Below, in pieces: positions 29,803 through 40,808 of a stretch of DNA of 40,808 bases. Source of the DNA: Actinomycetota bacterium (GTDB taxonomy: Bacteria > Actinomycetota > JAUVYG01); contig JAUVYG010000008.1 in NCBI GenBank assembly GCA_030603185.1, positions 1 to 40,808 of the forward strand, given 5' to 3'. The notes beneath the pieces were generated by a model, which was given only the letters and a program-made list of their open reading frames with translations, was not told where the DNA came from and did not search any database. Each line of letters begins with the position of its first letter. Position 1 is the stretch's first letter. Position numbers and translations under genes: made by a program.

Positions 29803-30823
29803 AGCGAATCAAGGGAACAGGGGAGTTCGCCTTCCTTGAGTCCTTGTTGGCCGAACAGGGGAGCGCGGTCGGGAATGACGTACTCATCGGTCCCGGCGAC
29901 GACTGTGCAGTCCTAGACTTTGGTGCTGATAGCTCCCTCAAAATGCTCATGGCAACAGATGCCATCATCGAGGATGTTCACTTCACACGCTCCGCCTACT
30001 CCTACTCAGAAATCGGCCGTAAGGCTTTGATCGTCAATCTAAGTGATATCGCCGCTATGGGTGGGACCCCACTTTTCGCCACGATCTCAGCTGCTGTACC
30101 TGCGGATATGGATCAGTCTGATCTATCCACGATGATGTCGGCTGTAGACAGTTGCGCCAGCGAGTATAGCGTGAAACTCGTAGGGGGGGACTTGACCAGG
30201 AGCGACAAGATATCCCTTTCCGTATCCATCGTAGGATCATGCTCAGAGGGCTCTGTACTCTCACGAGGTGGGGCTGCCGATACCGACATGATAATGGTGA
30301 CCGGTACGATGGGTGACTCCAAGGGTGGCCTTGACCTAATAGCTCAGGGGCACATGGATGGCCATCTTCAGAGCGTCCACCGGAACCCCATCCCGCGTAT
30401 AACCGAAGGGCGGGCTCTTGCCGCAATGGGAGCCACTTCCATGATAGATATCAGCGACGGTCTATTACAGGACGTGGGTCACCTATGCGAGGCAAGTGGG
30501 ACTAAGGCATTCATCAACGAGATGTCCGTTCCGGTGTCCGATGAACTACGCTCTGAATTTCCCGAGACCTATTCCACTCTTGCCGTATCAGGCGGCGAGG
30601 ATTATGAGCTCGCATTTACCGTACCCAAGGGATTTCCACGTGACCGGTTGGTCGAGTTCACGGAACTTACCGGAACTACGATTTCTGTGATCGGCAGAAT
30701 GTTTGACAGTGTGGCATCTCCGGCCCCCGGCGTGCCTCGACTTACCGGGGGAAGCGTCGAACTTCGTGGCCCCACGGTCGACGGCCCCCTTGGGTGGGAC
30801 TCCTTTACCTCGGGATCTGGCGA

Positions 30824-30827
<4 letters not shown>
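29796..30827 (+). CDS. thiL: Thiamine-monophosphate kinase ThiL
   Basis: A 343-residue kinase that converts thiamine phosphate to the active diphosphate. PurM-type features are visible: LIGPGDDCAVL with metal-binding Asp pair, ATDAIIEDVHFTRSAYSYSE, IGRKALIVNLSDIAAMGGTP and VGGDLTRSD for nucleotide and Mg. Then come TGTMGDSKGGLDLI, MIDISDGLLQDVGHLCEAS and VSGGEDYELAF near the C-terminus. TTG at 29796 overlaps the end of thiC by seven bases. The 3' end overlaps thiD by four bases as ATGA. Family length is normal, perhaps 20 residues longer than average. Confidence 0.94.
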
Positions 30828-33647
<2,820 letters not shown>

Positions 33648-33655
33648 AACTCACG

Positions 33656-33684
33656 TTGCCATGACAGCCATTCTTCGGGATAAT
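33656..33684 (+). promoter_or_regulatory. Promoter of the gatC-gatA-nad operon, with a palindrome over its -10 box
   Basis: TTGCCA (33656-33661) and GATAAT (33679-33684) are 17 bases apart, each one base off consensus. The -10 box sits inside the perfect palindrome CGGGA-TAA-TCCCG (33676-33688), a possible operator. A start near 33691 leaves about 29 bases before gatC. Confidence 0.7.
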
Positions 33685-33719
33685 CCCGTGTAATCGGTTA
33701 GCCACCTTAAGGATGATTT

Positions 33720-34004
33720 TTGAGTATTAGCAGAGATGACGTCGTCCACGTCGCCAAGCTCGCCCGACTCGGACTTTCAGAGGATGAGATAGTAACGTTT
33801 GCTGAGCAACTAAGCGCAGTGGTCGGTTACGTCGACCAGATAGCTAAGCTTGATCTAAATGATGTGCCTCCCACAGCCCACCCTGTCGAGCTTACCAACG
33901 TCTTCCGAGAGGATATCGTCAAGCCTTCACTATCACAGGCAGAAGTCCTCGCTAATGCTCCCGAACAAGAAGACGGGGCCTTCGTGGTTCCGAAGATAGT
34001 GTAG
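33720..34004 (+). CDS. gatC: Glu-tRNA(Gln)/Asp-tRNA(Asn) amidotransferase subunit C
   Basis: The 94-residue small subunit that links and stabilises GatA and GatB. The start VVHVAKLARLGLSEDEIVTF and the central EQLSAVVGYVDQIAKLDLNDV are typical, followed by PPTAHPVELTNVFREDIVKPSL, which wraps across the interface. TTG at 33720 has AAGGA seven bases upstream. It is first in its operon, six bases before gatA, behind a good promoter. Confidence 0.95.
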   Translation: MSISRDDVVHVAKLARLGLSEDEIVTFAEQLSAVVGYVDQIAKLDLNDVPPTAHPVELTNVFREDIVKPSLSQAEVLANAPEQEDGAFVVPKIV

Positions 34005-34010
34005 TCGAGT

Positions 34011-35477
34011 ATGGAGCTACACCAGCGTACCGCCCACGAGTTGGGCGATCTACTCGCAAATAAAGAACTATCCTCCGCAGAGCTGACCGCATCAGTGCTT
34101 GCGAGAGTGGCTGAGGTTGAAGAGCAGGTCTCCTCGTATATCACCCTTACCCCCGAGCTTGCCATGGAGCAAGCCCGAGCGGTTGACCAAGCCAGAGCGG
34201 ACGGAAAAGAGCTAGGACCACTGGCGGGCATCCCGATGGGGATCAAGGACAACATGTCCACCACCGGCACTCAGACGACTTGTGCTTCCTCGATCCTCAA
34301 GGGCTATAAGCCGGTCTATGATGCGACCGTTGTTTCTAGGCTGAGAGACGCAGGCGGGGTTTTCATCGGCAAGACTAACCTCGATGAGTTTGCTTTTGGC
34401 TCGTCTACCGAGAACTCGGCCTTTGGCGCATCAAAGAATCCTTGGGATACCGAACGAGTACCTGGTGGCTCATCCGGCGGATCAGCAGCGTGTGTTGCTG
34501 CTGGTGAGGCTGTAATTGCGGTTGGATCTGATACTGGCGGCTCGATTCGTCAGCCGGCGTCGCTGTGTGGTGTCGTCGGGGTCAAACCCACCTACGGAAG
34601 AGTTTCCCGATATGGACTGGTGGCCTTTGCCTCTTCGCTTGACCAGATCGGCCCCCTCGCTCGTGACGTCAAAGACGCTGCGATAATGATGAATGCTATT
34701 TGCGGTCCGGACGAGATGGACAATACATGTCTTCCGAACTCAGTACCGGACATGGCTGCTGATCTGACCGGGGACATTTCCGGTATGAAGATAGGCATAG
34801 TCAAGGAACTTACGTCAGAAGGTCTTGAGGCCGGCGTAGAAGAGTCATTTAACAATGCTGTGAAAGTGTTTGAGGATGCTGGGGCAGTCTGTGAAGTGGT
34901 CTCTCTTCCAAGCGTTAAATATTCGCTTCCGGTCTATTACCTTATCGCTTCCTCTGAAGCCAGCTCGAATCTATCTCGCTTCGATGCGGTGCGATACGGA
35001 GTCAGAGCCGAAAAGTATGAAAACATCCTAGAGATGTACACCAACAGTAGAGGCGAGGGTTTTGGAGCTGAGACCAAGCGCCGGGTAATGCTTGGTACTT
35101 ACGCACTTTCAGCAGGTTACTACGATGCCTACTACGGTAAGGCGCTTAAGGTTCGGACTCTCATTCGACGAGATTTCGACGCGGCGTTCACAAAGTACGA
35201 TGCGCTGATCTCTCCGACCTCGCCTTGTGTCGCGTTCAAGATGGGGGAGAAGACCGAGGATCCATTGCAGATGTACTTGAGTGATGTCTGTACAGTTCCA
35301 GCCAATCTCGCTGGACTTCCAGCCGTATCCCTTCCCTGTGGACTTTCAGAGGGCATGCCGGTTGGTCTTCAGGTCATTGCGCCTGCTCTCGAAGAGTCCA
35401 GGATGCTCAAAATTGCCGATGCATTCGAGCGCCGCTTCGAGGGTATAGGTGTTCCAACCGTCGCAGAAGGGGTCTGA
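34011..35477 (+). CDS. gatA: Glu-tRNA(Gln)/Asp-tRNA(Asn) amidotransferase subunit A
   Basis: The 488-residue amidase subunit that frees ammonia from glutamine for transamidation of Glu-tRNA(Gln). The Ser-cisSer-Lys triad is Lys79 (GIKDNMS), a Ser at 154 in PGGSSGGSAA and Ser178 in DTGGSIRQP, as in characterised GatA proteins. KPTYGRVSRYGL and AFASSLDQIGP follow as in the family. No strong ribosome site precedes the ATG at 34011, consistent with coupling to gatC six bases upstream. Its stop shares one base with the nadA start. gatB is separated from it by the three nad genes and a membrane protein gene. Confidence 0.97.
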   Translation: MELHQRTAHELGDLLANKELSSAELTASVLARVAEVEEQVSSYITLTPELAMEQARAVDQARADGKELGPLAGIPMGIKDNMSTTGTQTTCASSILKGYKPVYDATVVSRLRDAGGVFIGKTNLDEFAFGSSTENSAFGASKNPWDTERVPGGSSGGSAACVAAGEAVIAVGSDTGGSIRQPASLCGVVGVKPTYGRVSRYGLVAFASSLDQIGPLARDVKDAAIMMNAICGPDEMDNTCLPNSVPDMAADLTGDISGMKIGIVKELTSEGLEAGVEESFNNAVKVFEDAGAVCEVVSLPSVKYSLPVYYLIASSEASSNLSRFDAVRYGVRAEKYENILEMYTNSRGEGFGAETKRRVMLGTYALSAGYYDAYYGKALKVRTLIRRDFDAAFTKYDALISPTSPCVAFKMGEKTEDPLQMYLSDVCTVPANLAGLPAVSLPCGLSEGMPVGLQVIAPALEESRMLKIADAFERRFEGIGVPTVAEGV

Positions 35478-36409
35478 TGACAGCAGAGATCACTGAGCGG
35501 ATTAGGACTTTACAGCGAGAGAAGAACGCCGTGATCCTCGCTCATAACTACCAGATCGCCGAAGTGCAGGATGTCGCCGACTATGTCGGAGATTCTCTGG
35601 GACTGGCCCAACAGGCTGCACAGACTGATGCGGACGTGATCGTGTTTGCAGGCGTCCATTTCATGGCAGAGACAGCCGCTATTCTGAGTCCGGACAAGAC
35701 GGTTTTGCTTACAGATGTAGATGCCGGATGCCCGATGGCGGACATGATCACAGGCGATCAACTAAGGCAGTTCAAGTCCGAGCACCCAGGAGTCCCAGTC
35801 GTCACCTACGTGAACTCCTCCGCCGACGTTAAGGCTGAATCTGACTGGTGCTGTACCTCCTCGAACGCGGTCAACGTGGTCGAGGCCGTACCGTCCGATG
35901 AGGTACTGTTCGTACCCGACAAGTACCTCGGTCACTACGTGTCCACCAAAACTGAGAAAAAAGTCACCACCTGGAATGGTTACTGCCCGACCCACTCATG
36001 GCTATCACCAGAGGATATCGAGCTGGCCAGGTCAGAGCATCCCAATGCTGAAGTCTTGGTTCATCCCGAGTGCCGACCCGAGGTTGTCGCGGTTTCTGAT
36101 CACGCCCTGAGTACTGGACAGATGATCGACTACGCAACCAAAAGCTCCACATCAGAGTTCATTATCGGCACTGAAATTGGGATCATCCATCAGCTCGAGA
36201 CCAAGAATCCCCAAAAGAGCTTTTTCATTGCCAGCCGCAGGCTGGTTTGTCCCAACATGAAGCGGACTACGCTTGAGAAGGTGCTATGGTCGCTTGAGGA
36301 CATGAGCACCCATATCACCGTCGACCCAGAAATTGCGGGCCGCTCGAGACTAGCGATCCAGAGGATGCTAGATGTTTCTGCTCACACTGTGAAGGCAGGT
36401 AACGGATAG
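35477..36409 (+). CDS. nadA: Quinolinate synthase A
   Basis: A 310-residue enzyme that condenses iminoaspartate with dihydroxyacetone phosphate to quinolinate, using a 4Fe-4S cluster. The three likely cluster Cys are Cys85 (DAGCPMAD), Cys170 (WNGYCPTH) and Cys258 (RLVCPNMK). AHNYQIAEVQDVADYVGDSL and YVNSSADVKAESD are the substrate regions, and GTEIGIIHQL is also conserved. The compact form lacks the N-terminal extension of the Escherichia coli enzyme. ATG at 35477 overlaps the gatA stop (TGATG). nadB follows after 44 bases. Confidence 0.96.
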   Translation: MTAEITERIRTLQREKNAVILAHNYQIAEVQDVADYVGDSLGLAQQAAQTDADVIVFAGVHFMAETAAILSPDKTVLLTDVDAGCPMADMITGDQLRQFKSEHPGVPVVTYVNSSADVKAESDWCCTSSNAVNVVEAVPSDEVLFVPDKYLGHYVSTKTEKKVTTWNGYCPTHSWLSPEDIELARSEHPNAEVLVHPECRPEVVAVSDHALSTGQMIDYATKSSTSEFIIGTEIGIIHQLETKNPQKSFFIASRRLVCPNMKRTTLEKVLWSLEDMSTHITVDPEIAGRSRLAIQRMLDVSAHTVKAGNG

Positions 36410-36453
36410 ACCACCCGAGACATCTCGTAGATCCTAGCTCCTCAAAGACCGTC

Positions 36454-38076
36454 GTGCAGACGGATCTGGTAATTGTAGGCAGCGGAATAGCAGGGATGAT
36501 CGCAGCACTCAAAGCCAGCCGGTTCTGCCGGGTATCCCTGGTCACAAAATCCGAACTCAGTGAAGGGGCGACTAGGTACGCCCAAGGTGGTGTTGCCATC
36601 GCGGTCGGAAAGGGCGACTCCCCAAAACTCCACATGGAAGACACCATGCGCGCCGGTGCCGGATTATGCGACGAAGGGCCGGTCCGGGTGTTGGTTACCG
36701 AAGGACCAAAGGCGTTTGATGAACTGATTGATATCGGGGCGCGATTCGATACCAACAGCGGAGAGGTGAGCCTAAGGCGCGAAGGGGGTCACAGTGTAGC
36801 GAGGGTCGTTCATTCTGGGGACACCACTGGGAGTGAGATCGAAAGGGCTCTCTCGACCTCGCTTAAAGAGAACGAGAACATCGATATCTACGAGCATGGG
36901 TTCCTGGTTGATGTTCTAACTGATGTTGATGGTTCGTGCACCGGTGTTACGGTTTGGGCCGGTAACGAGCTGGTGCGGTTTAATGCTCGGTCAGTATTCC
37001 TTGCTACCGGTGGGGCCGGGCAAATATTCTCAGGCACTACGAATCCTCTGATCTCGACCGGTGATGGGATATCTGCGGCCTATCGGGCAGGGGCCCGCGT
37101 GGCAGATATGGAATTCGTTCAGTTCCACCCGACCGCTCTATATGGGCACGAGAATCCGATGTTCCTACTCAGCGAGGCATTGCGCGGTGAGGGCGCCTAT
37201 ATCGTTGACAAGGACGGACACAGGTTCATGGAAGGGGTTCACCCGCTAGCGGAACTCGCTCCAAGGGACGTAGTAGTCCGAGCGATGGCCGAGAAAATGA
37301 GAGAAGCTGGCGCCCCCAATCTATTCTTGGATCTCAGACATCTGGATCAGGCGGAGCTTGAAGATGGATTCCCGTCGATCCTGGGACGCATCCGGTCAGA
37401 AGGCTATGATCCCGCTGTGACCCTCGTTCCGGTGACTTTTGCCGCTCACTATCTGGTGGGGGGCATTGCGACCGATGAGTTCGGAAGAACGAGCATCAAG
37501 GGTCTGTACGCAAGCGGCGAAACAGCTTGCACCGGTATTCACGGAGCCAATCGGTTGGCCAGCAATTCTCTGCTCGAAGGGCTGGTGTTCAGCAGAAGGG
37601 CCGTACGCGACCTAGAAGGATTCCTTGAGTCACAAGGATCTGCAGATACTGATGAGGATTTGACTAGCTCTGGCACCCATGATCTTGAGGGCGTGCCGGA
37701 CGATTACGGTTCGGGTATGTCCGAAACGATCAGAGCGGTCACAGACAGGTTCCGGACCAGCGCGACGCTTGGTATAGGTCAACTCCGGACCCCGGATGGT
37801 TTAGGCGAATTCATCGATGTGGCATGCAGAGTCATGGATGAGAAGAGCCATGTTGAACCTACTCAAAAAGACAGTGTGCATCAGTGGGAGCTATTCAATA
37901 TGGCCCAGATCGGTAGCTTGATCGCCAAGGCTGCTCTCCATAGATCGGAAAGCCGTGGGACGCACCTAAGGTCAGACTTTCCCGAGCCGGATGAGTCATG
38001 GGCTCATCGCCATGTTCTTATGACAAAGGACAAAGTGTCGTTCGAAGACAGAGTCGCCGTGGGCATCGAATGGTAG
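36454..38076 (+). CDS. nadB: L-aspartate oxidase
   Basis: A 540-residue flavoprotein that oxidises aspartate to iminoaspartate, the substrate of NadA. FAD binding is seen at LVIVGSGIAGMIAAL and later at LASNSLLEGLVFSRRA. The succinate-dehydrogenase-like core has TRYAQGGVAIAV, GGHSVARVVHSGDTTG, FLATGGAGQIF, DMEFVQFHPTALY, RGEGAYIVD and AHYLVGGIATDEFGRT. The helical C-terminal part is typical but slightly divergent. GTG at 36454 precedes the first beta strand directly; the ribosome site is weak. It overlaps nadC by seven bases. Confidence 0.96.
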   Translation: MQTDLVIVGSGIAGMIAALKASRFCRVSLVTKSELSEGATRYAQGGVAIAVGKGDSPKLHMEDTMRAGAGLCDEGPVRVLVTEGPKAFDELIDIGARFDTNSGEVSLRREGGHSVARVVHSGDTTGSEIERALSTSLKENENIDIYEHGFLVDVLTDVDGSCTGVTVWAGNELVRFNARSVFLATGGAGQIFSGTTNPLISTGDGISAAYRAGARVADMEFVQFHPTALYGHENPMFLLSEALRGEGAYIVDKDGHRFMEGVHPLAELAPRDVVVRAMAEKMREAGAPNLFLDLRHLDQAELEDGFPSILGRIRSEGYDPAVTLVPVTFAAHYLVGGIATDEFGRTSIKGLYASGETACTGIHGANRLASNSLLEGLVFSRRAVRDLEGFLESQGSADTDEDLTSSGTHDLEGVPDDYGSGMSETIRAVTDRFRTSATLGIGQLRTPDGLGEFIDVACRVMDEKSHVEPTQKDSVHQWELFNMAQIGSLIAKAALHRSESRGTHLRSDFPEPDESWAHRHVLMTKDKVSFEDRVAVGIEW

Positions 38077-38945
38077 TTGGAACCAGCGATCCTGATATTG
38101 CCAGACTGGTTCTCTACGCACTTCAGGAAGATCTCGGAGGCAGTGTGAACGCGGCCGCCGACGTTTCGTCTGCGGCTTGTATTCCTGAGGACCTTGTATC
38201 AACCGCCGAGATCAAGGCCAAAGAAGCGGGGACGCTTTCAGGCTCTAAGGTCGCACACGAGGTATTCCATCAGCTCGGTGATTTCACCAGCATTGATCAG
38301 CTCAAGGGTGACGGGGATACCGTAAAGTCTGGGGATACCGTCATGCGACTAACTGGATCCACTCGATTGATCCTGATTGGCGAGAGGACGGCCTTGAACT
38401 TCATGCAGCATCTATCTGGGATTGCGTCCCTTACTGCCTCTTTCGTTGCAGCAGTTAAAGGCACTACAGCCAAGATTGTAGACACCAGGAAGACTATTCC
38501 AGGTCTACGTAAGATCGAGAAGGCAGCAGTGCTGGATGGGGGTGGGGCCAATCATCGCATGGGGCTGTTCGATGCCGTACTTCTTAAAGACAATCACATC
38601 TCTGCTGCTGGTGGCGTCACGAATGCGGTAGCCAGGGCCAAAGCCCGATCCGACCTATCGGTTCAGGTGGAGGTTGAGACAGAAGCTCAATTGGTGGAGG
38701 CAATCAACGCTGGAGCCGACTCTTTGCTTTTGGATAATCGCTCTCCCGATGAACTTACCTCTCTTGTCCAGACATCCCGCTCGGTCAACTCTTCAGTTGT
38801 TTTAGAGGCATCAGGGGGAATCACCTTAGACACAGTGGCAGCGTACGCTCGGACAGGTGTGGACAGGATCTCGATTGGGGCACTCACTCACTCTGCTCCG
38901 GCGCTTGACCTGTCACTCAAGCTAATAGAATCAAGATCACGATGA
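38070..38945 (+). CDS. nadC: Nicotinate-nucleotide diphosphorylase (carboxylating)
   Basis: A 291-residue enzyme making nicotinate mononucleotide from quinolinate and PRPP. Seen are ALQEDLGGSVNAAADVSS at the N-terminus, ERTALNFMQHLSGIA, VDTRKTIPGLRKIEKAAV, GGGANHRMGLFDAVLLKDNHI, VQVEVETEAQ, LLLDNRSPDEL and VVLEASGGI. The ATG at 38070 is chosen because the family starts here; the longer frame lies inside nadB. Overlap of seven bases with nadB and four (ATGA) with the next gene. With nadA and nadB it completes de novo NAD synthesis from aspartate. Confidence 0.96.
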   Translation: MVVGTSDPDIARLVLYALQEDLGGSVNAAADVSSAACIPEDLVSTAEIKAKEAGTLSGSKVAHEVFHQLGDFTSIDQLKGDGDTVKSGDTVMRLTGSTRLILIGERTALNFMQHLSGIASLTASFVAAVKGTTAKIVDTRKTIPGLRKIEKAAVLDGGGANHRMGLFDAVLLKDNHISAAGGVTNAVARAKARSDLSVQVEVETEAQLVEAINAGADSLLLDNRSPDELTSLVQTSRSVNSSVVLEASGGITLDTVAAYARTGVDRISIGALTHSAPALDLSLKLIESRSR

Positions 38946-39922
38946 AGGAAAAGATTTCCTCAGCATGGCTGGCCCTCAAACAGTTCATTGATCGCGACCC
39001 GAACAGGAATACAGACCACGATCGCAAGATCGCAGCGTTGCTCATCGCAGGCATCGTTCTTGTTGTGTATTTGGGTTTTGGGTTGATGCGCGACGCCCTG
39101 ACCCCTGGCGACAATCCATCCAATGAAGGACCTATTCTTGCAGACGATGAGGGAGGGATAGCCAATAGGGATGCCATTCTCACCGACGATACGCAACCTG
39201 AGCTTGCTATCCTGACCGGGGATGCCCAGGGTGGGCTCGAAAAAGAAACTGAGACCACTGTTGGATTCGAACCTGATATTCCACTGGATGCCACTCGCGA
39301 TGTAGCCCCCGAGGTAGGCCCCAATGGACCTGGTCTGGTGTCGCCTGGTAGTGGTTCGACAGTAAGAGCGCTTGCGCCTGAGCTGAAATGGTCGATGCAA
39401 CCCGGGGTGACCTCCTATCACTTGGAAATGTCCAGATCGACTGCCACTGACGCAGATGGATACTTCGCCGATCCGGTAGTGACTATGCCCCTGCTTAGTT
39501 CGACTTCCATCAGGCCCCCTGCCATTCGAGAGAGCGGGACCTATTATTGGCATATTGGCGTTGGTGTGAAGGGTAAGTATGCGATTCGTTTCTCGTCGAC
39601 CGCATCTGTGAAAGTCAACGCTGATCCGGTCGTGGTGAGCCCTACCGGGACACCGACCATCAAGAGATCTGAGTTTGCTTTGACCTGGAAGGCCTTGGCT
39701 GGGGCCACGTCATATCAGGTAGAGATATCCAAGACAAGCTCAGGGGGCGCGGAAAAGGGTTATGACCAGGCCGTATTCAGACAGTCCTACATTGAGAGTG
39801 TAGTTTTCACTCCAAAGAACATTCCTGCGGCAGGAACCTATTTTTGGCATGTACGAGGTATCGACTCTACCAACTCAAGGGGACCCTTCGGGCAAAGTCA
39901 CAAGTTCATTCTGGTAGATTGA
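38942..39922 (+). CDS. Single-pass membrane protein with two fibronectin-like repeats
   Basis: A 326-residue protein. Residues 1-30 are charged, one membrane helix spans about 31-50 (IAALLIAGIVLVVYLGFGLM), and an acidic linker follows to about 125. Two similar beta modules make up the rest: ELKWSMQPGVTSYHLEMSR to GTYYWHIGV, and ALTWKALAGATSYQVEISK to GTYFWHVRGID. The Leu-Thr/Lys-Trp, Ala-Thr-Ser-Tyr and Tyr-x-Trp-His positions match each other and fit fibronectin type III-like folds. The modules should lie outside the cell. ATGA overlap with nadC ties it to the operon, between nadC and gatB, which is an unexpected place for a surface protein. Function unknown. Confidence 0.8.
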   Translation: MKEKISSAWLALKQFIDRDPNRNTDHDRKIAALLIAGIVLVVYLGFGLMRDALTPGDNPSNEGPILADDEGGIANRDAILTDDTQPELAILTGDAQGGLEKETETTVGFEPDIPLDATRDVAPEVGPNGPGLVSPGSGSTVRALAPELKWSMQPGVTSYHLEMSRSTATDADGYFADPVVTMPLLSSTSIRPPAIRESGTYYWHIGVGVKGKYAIRFSSTASVKVNADPVVVSPTGTPTIKRSEFALTWKALAGATSYQVEISKTSSGGAEKGYDQAVFRQSYIESVVFTPKNIPAAGTYFWHVRGIDSTNSRGPFGQSHKFILVD

Positions 39923-39962
39923 CCTTGACCATAGTCGAGGTCGGACTTAACCTTTGTAAATC

Positions 39963-40808
39963 ATGAATGAAACTACCGCCCTTACCACGGATTACGAGGT
40001 TGTCATCGGCCTCGAAATACATGTCGAGTTATCCACAGAATCCAAGATGTTCTGTGGGTGCAAAGTAGATTTTGGCGGCACGCCCAACACGAGGGTCTGC
40101 CCTGTATGTCTCGGACTACCTGGCTCATTGCCTGTCCCCAATCGACTTGCCGTCGAGAGAACGGTCCTTATCGGACTTGCGGTTGGTTGCGGGATAACCG
40201 AAAGATCGCAGTTCCACAGAAAGAACTATTTCTATCCCGACATGCCAAAGGATTATCAGATATCCCAGTTCGATCTACCTTTCTGCGTTGATGGAAAGGT
40301 AGACATCGAGGTGGATGGCGAGGCCGCTACCATCGGTGTGACCCGAGTCCACCTCGAGGAAGATACTGGGAAGATGGTCCACGTGGGTGAGTCCGGTAGG
40401 ATCCATGGGGCAGATTACAGCCTCGTTGATTTCAATCGTGCAGGTACCCCGCTGGTCGAAATAGTTTCTGAGCCCGATATTGCCAGTCCAGAGCAGGCAA
40501 AGGCTTATGTGCAAAAGATAAGGTCCCTTCTTCTCTACCTTGATGTCTCGGACTGCAACATGGAAGAAGGGTCGATGAGGGCCGATGCAAATATCTCGCT
40601 TCGACCCAAAGGGCAGACCGAACTGGGGACCAAGACCGAGATAAAGAATATGAATAGCCTCAGGGGCATACAGAGGGCTCTTACGTATGAGATTGAGCGT
40701 CAGGACAAGGTTCTATCAGGGGGTGGCCGGGTCACTCAAGAGACTCGTCATTGGGATGCCGTTGGCCAGCGCACCTCACCGACTCGTTCAAAAGAAGAGG
40801 CCCATGAC
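39963..40808 (+). CDS. gatB: Glu-tRNA(Gln)/Asp-tRNA(Asn) amidotransferase subunit B (partial, cut by window end)
   Basis: The first 282 codons of GatB, open to the last base of the window; the full protein is usually near 480 residues. It binds and phosphorylates Glu-tRNA(Gln). Seen are [20 protein letters not shown], the zinc site FCGCKVDF with [46 protein letters not shown]-like [40 protein letters not shown] and [11 protein letters not shown]. The ATG at 39963 has a weak ribosome site, 40 bases after the fibronectin-like gene. The tail domain lies beyond the window. Confidence 0.95.
   Translation, partial: MNETTALTTDYEVVIGLEIHVELSTESKMFCGCKVDFGGTPNTRVCPVCLGLPGSLPVPNRLAVERTVLIGLAVGCGITERSQFHRKNYFYPDMPKDYQISQFDLPFCVDGKVDIEVDGEAATIGVTRVHLEEDTGKMVHVGESGRIHGADYSLVDFNRAGTPLVEIVSEPDIASPEQAKAYVQKIRSLLLYLDVSDCNMEEGSMRADANISLRPKGQTELGTKTEIKNMNSLRGIQRALTYEIERQDKVLSGGGRVTQETRHWDAVGQRTSPTRSKEEAHD

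Noticed and set aside
33676-33688. Hairpin after ligA as a terminator
   Set aside because: The stem is only five pairs, lacks a U run and lies over the -10 box of the next promoter.

Overview
This is a chromosomal stretch of a bacterium with moderate GC content, a little over half by eye. Genes are tightly packed and often overlap by 4 to 14 bases. Strong AGGAGG-type ribosome sites are common, and so are TTG and GTG starts (14 of the 37 intact genes by my calls). Nothing fixes the lineage. A split Ku / LigD-polymerase / LigD-ligase set, many Gly-Cys-Pro lipoproteins, a MauE-type redox protein and RsbU-like signalling fit Actinomycetota or Chloroflexota; this is inference. I see no tRNA, rRNA, CRISPR array, insertion sequence or prophage.

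Left part (12-5783, minus strand). A GbsR/MarR-type regulator heads a five-gene operon: regulator, epimerase-DoxX fusion, DUF2269 membrane protein, an unrecognised membrane protein and a saccharopine-dehydrogenase-like oxidoreductase. A clear promoter with repeats over its -10 box precedes it. Next is an HDOD protein with a degenerate receiver domain.

Middle part (5924-18063). It holds a sulfotransferase-family protein, a Glu/Leu/Val-type dehydrogenase, a PIF1-like helicase and five small lipoproteins, one carrying a c-type haem site. It also holds unrecognised membrane proteins, an orphan V-type ATPase subunit I preceded by an overlooked 57-residue membrane protein, a small NAD(P)-binding protein and a YgiD-type dioxygenase. 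The region shows decay: I find remnants of a UvrD-like helicase, a DUF3179 protein and possibly a membrane protein.

DNA repair and signalling (18163-26232). Ku, the LigD polymerase and the LigD-type ligase form an end-joining operon with a GyrI-like protein. A CHASE-HisKA_2 histidine kinase overlaps by one base a receiver-PAS-GAF-PP2C phosphatase. A DsbA-like thiol protein overlaps a MauE/DoxX protein.

Right part (26285-40808). A strongly structured, unassigned RNA ends in a 16-bp terminator just before tadA. Then come thiM-thiE-thiC-thiL-thiD-ligA, nearly all overlapping: thiamine salvage and synthesis, capped by the NAD-dependent DNA ligase. A good promoter then drives gatC-gatA-nadA-nadB-nadC, a fibronectin-like membrane protein and gatB (cut by the window end). 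This joins the Glu-tRNA(Gln) amidotransferase to de novo NAD synthesis from aspartate.
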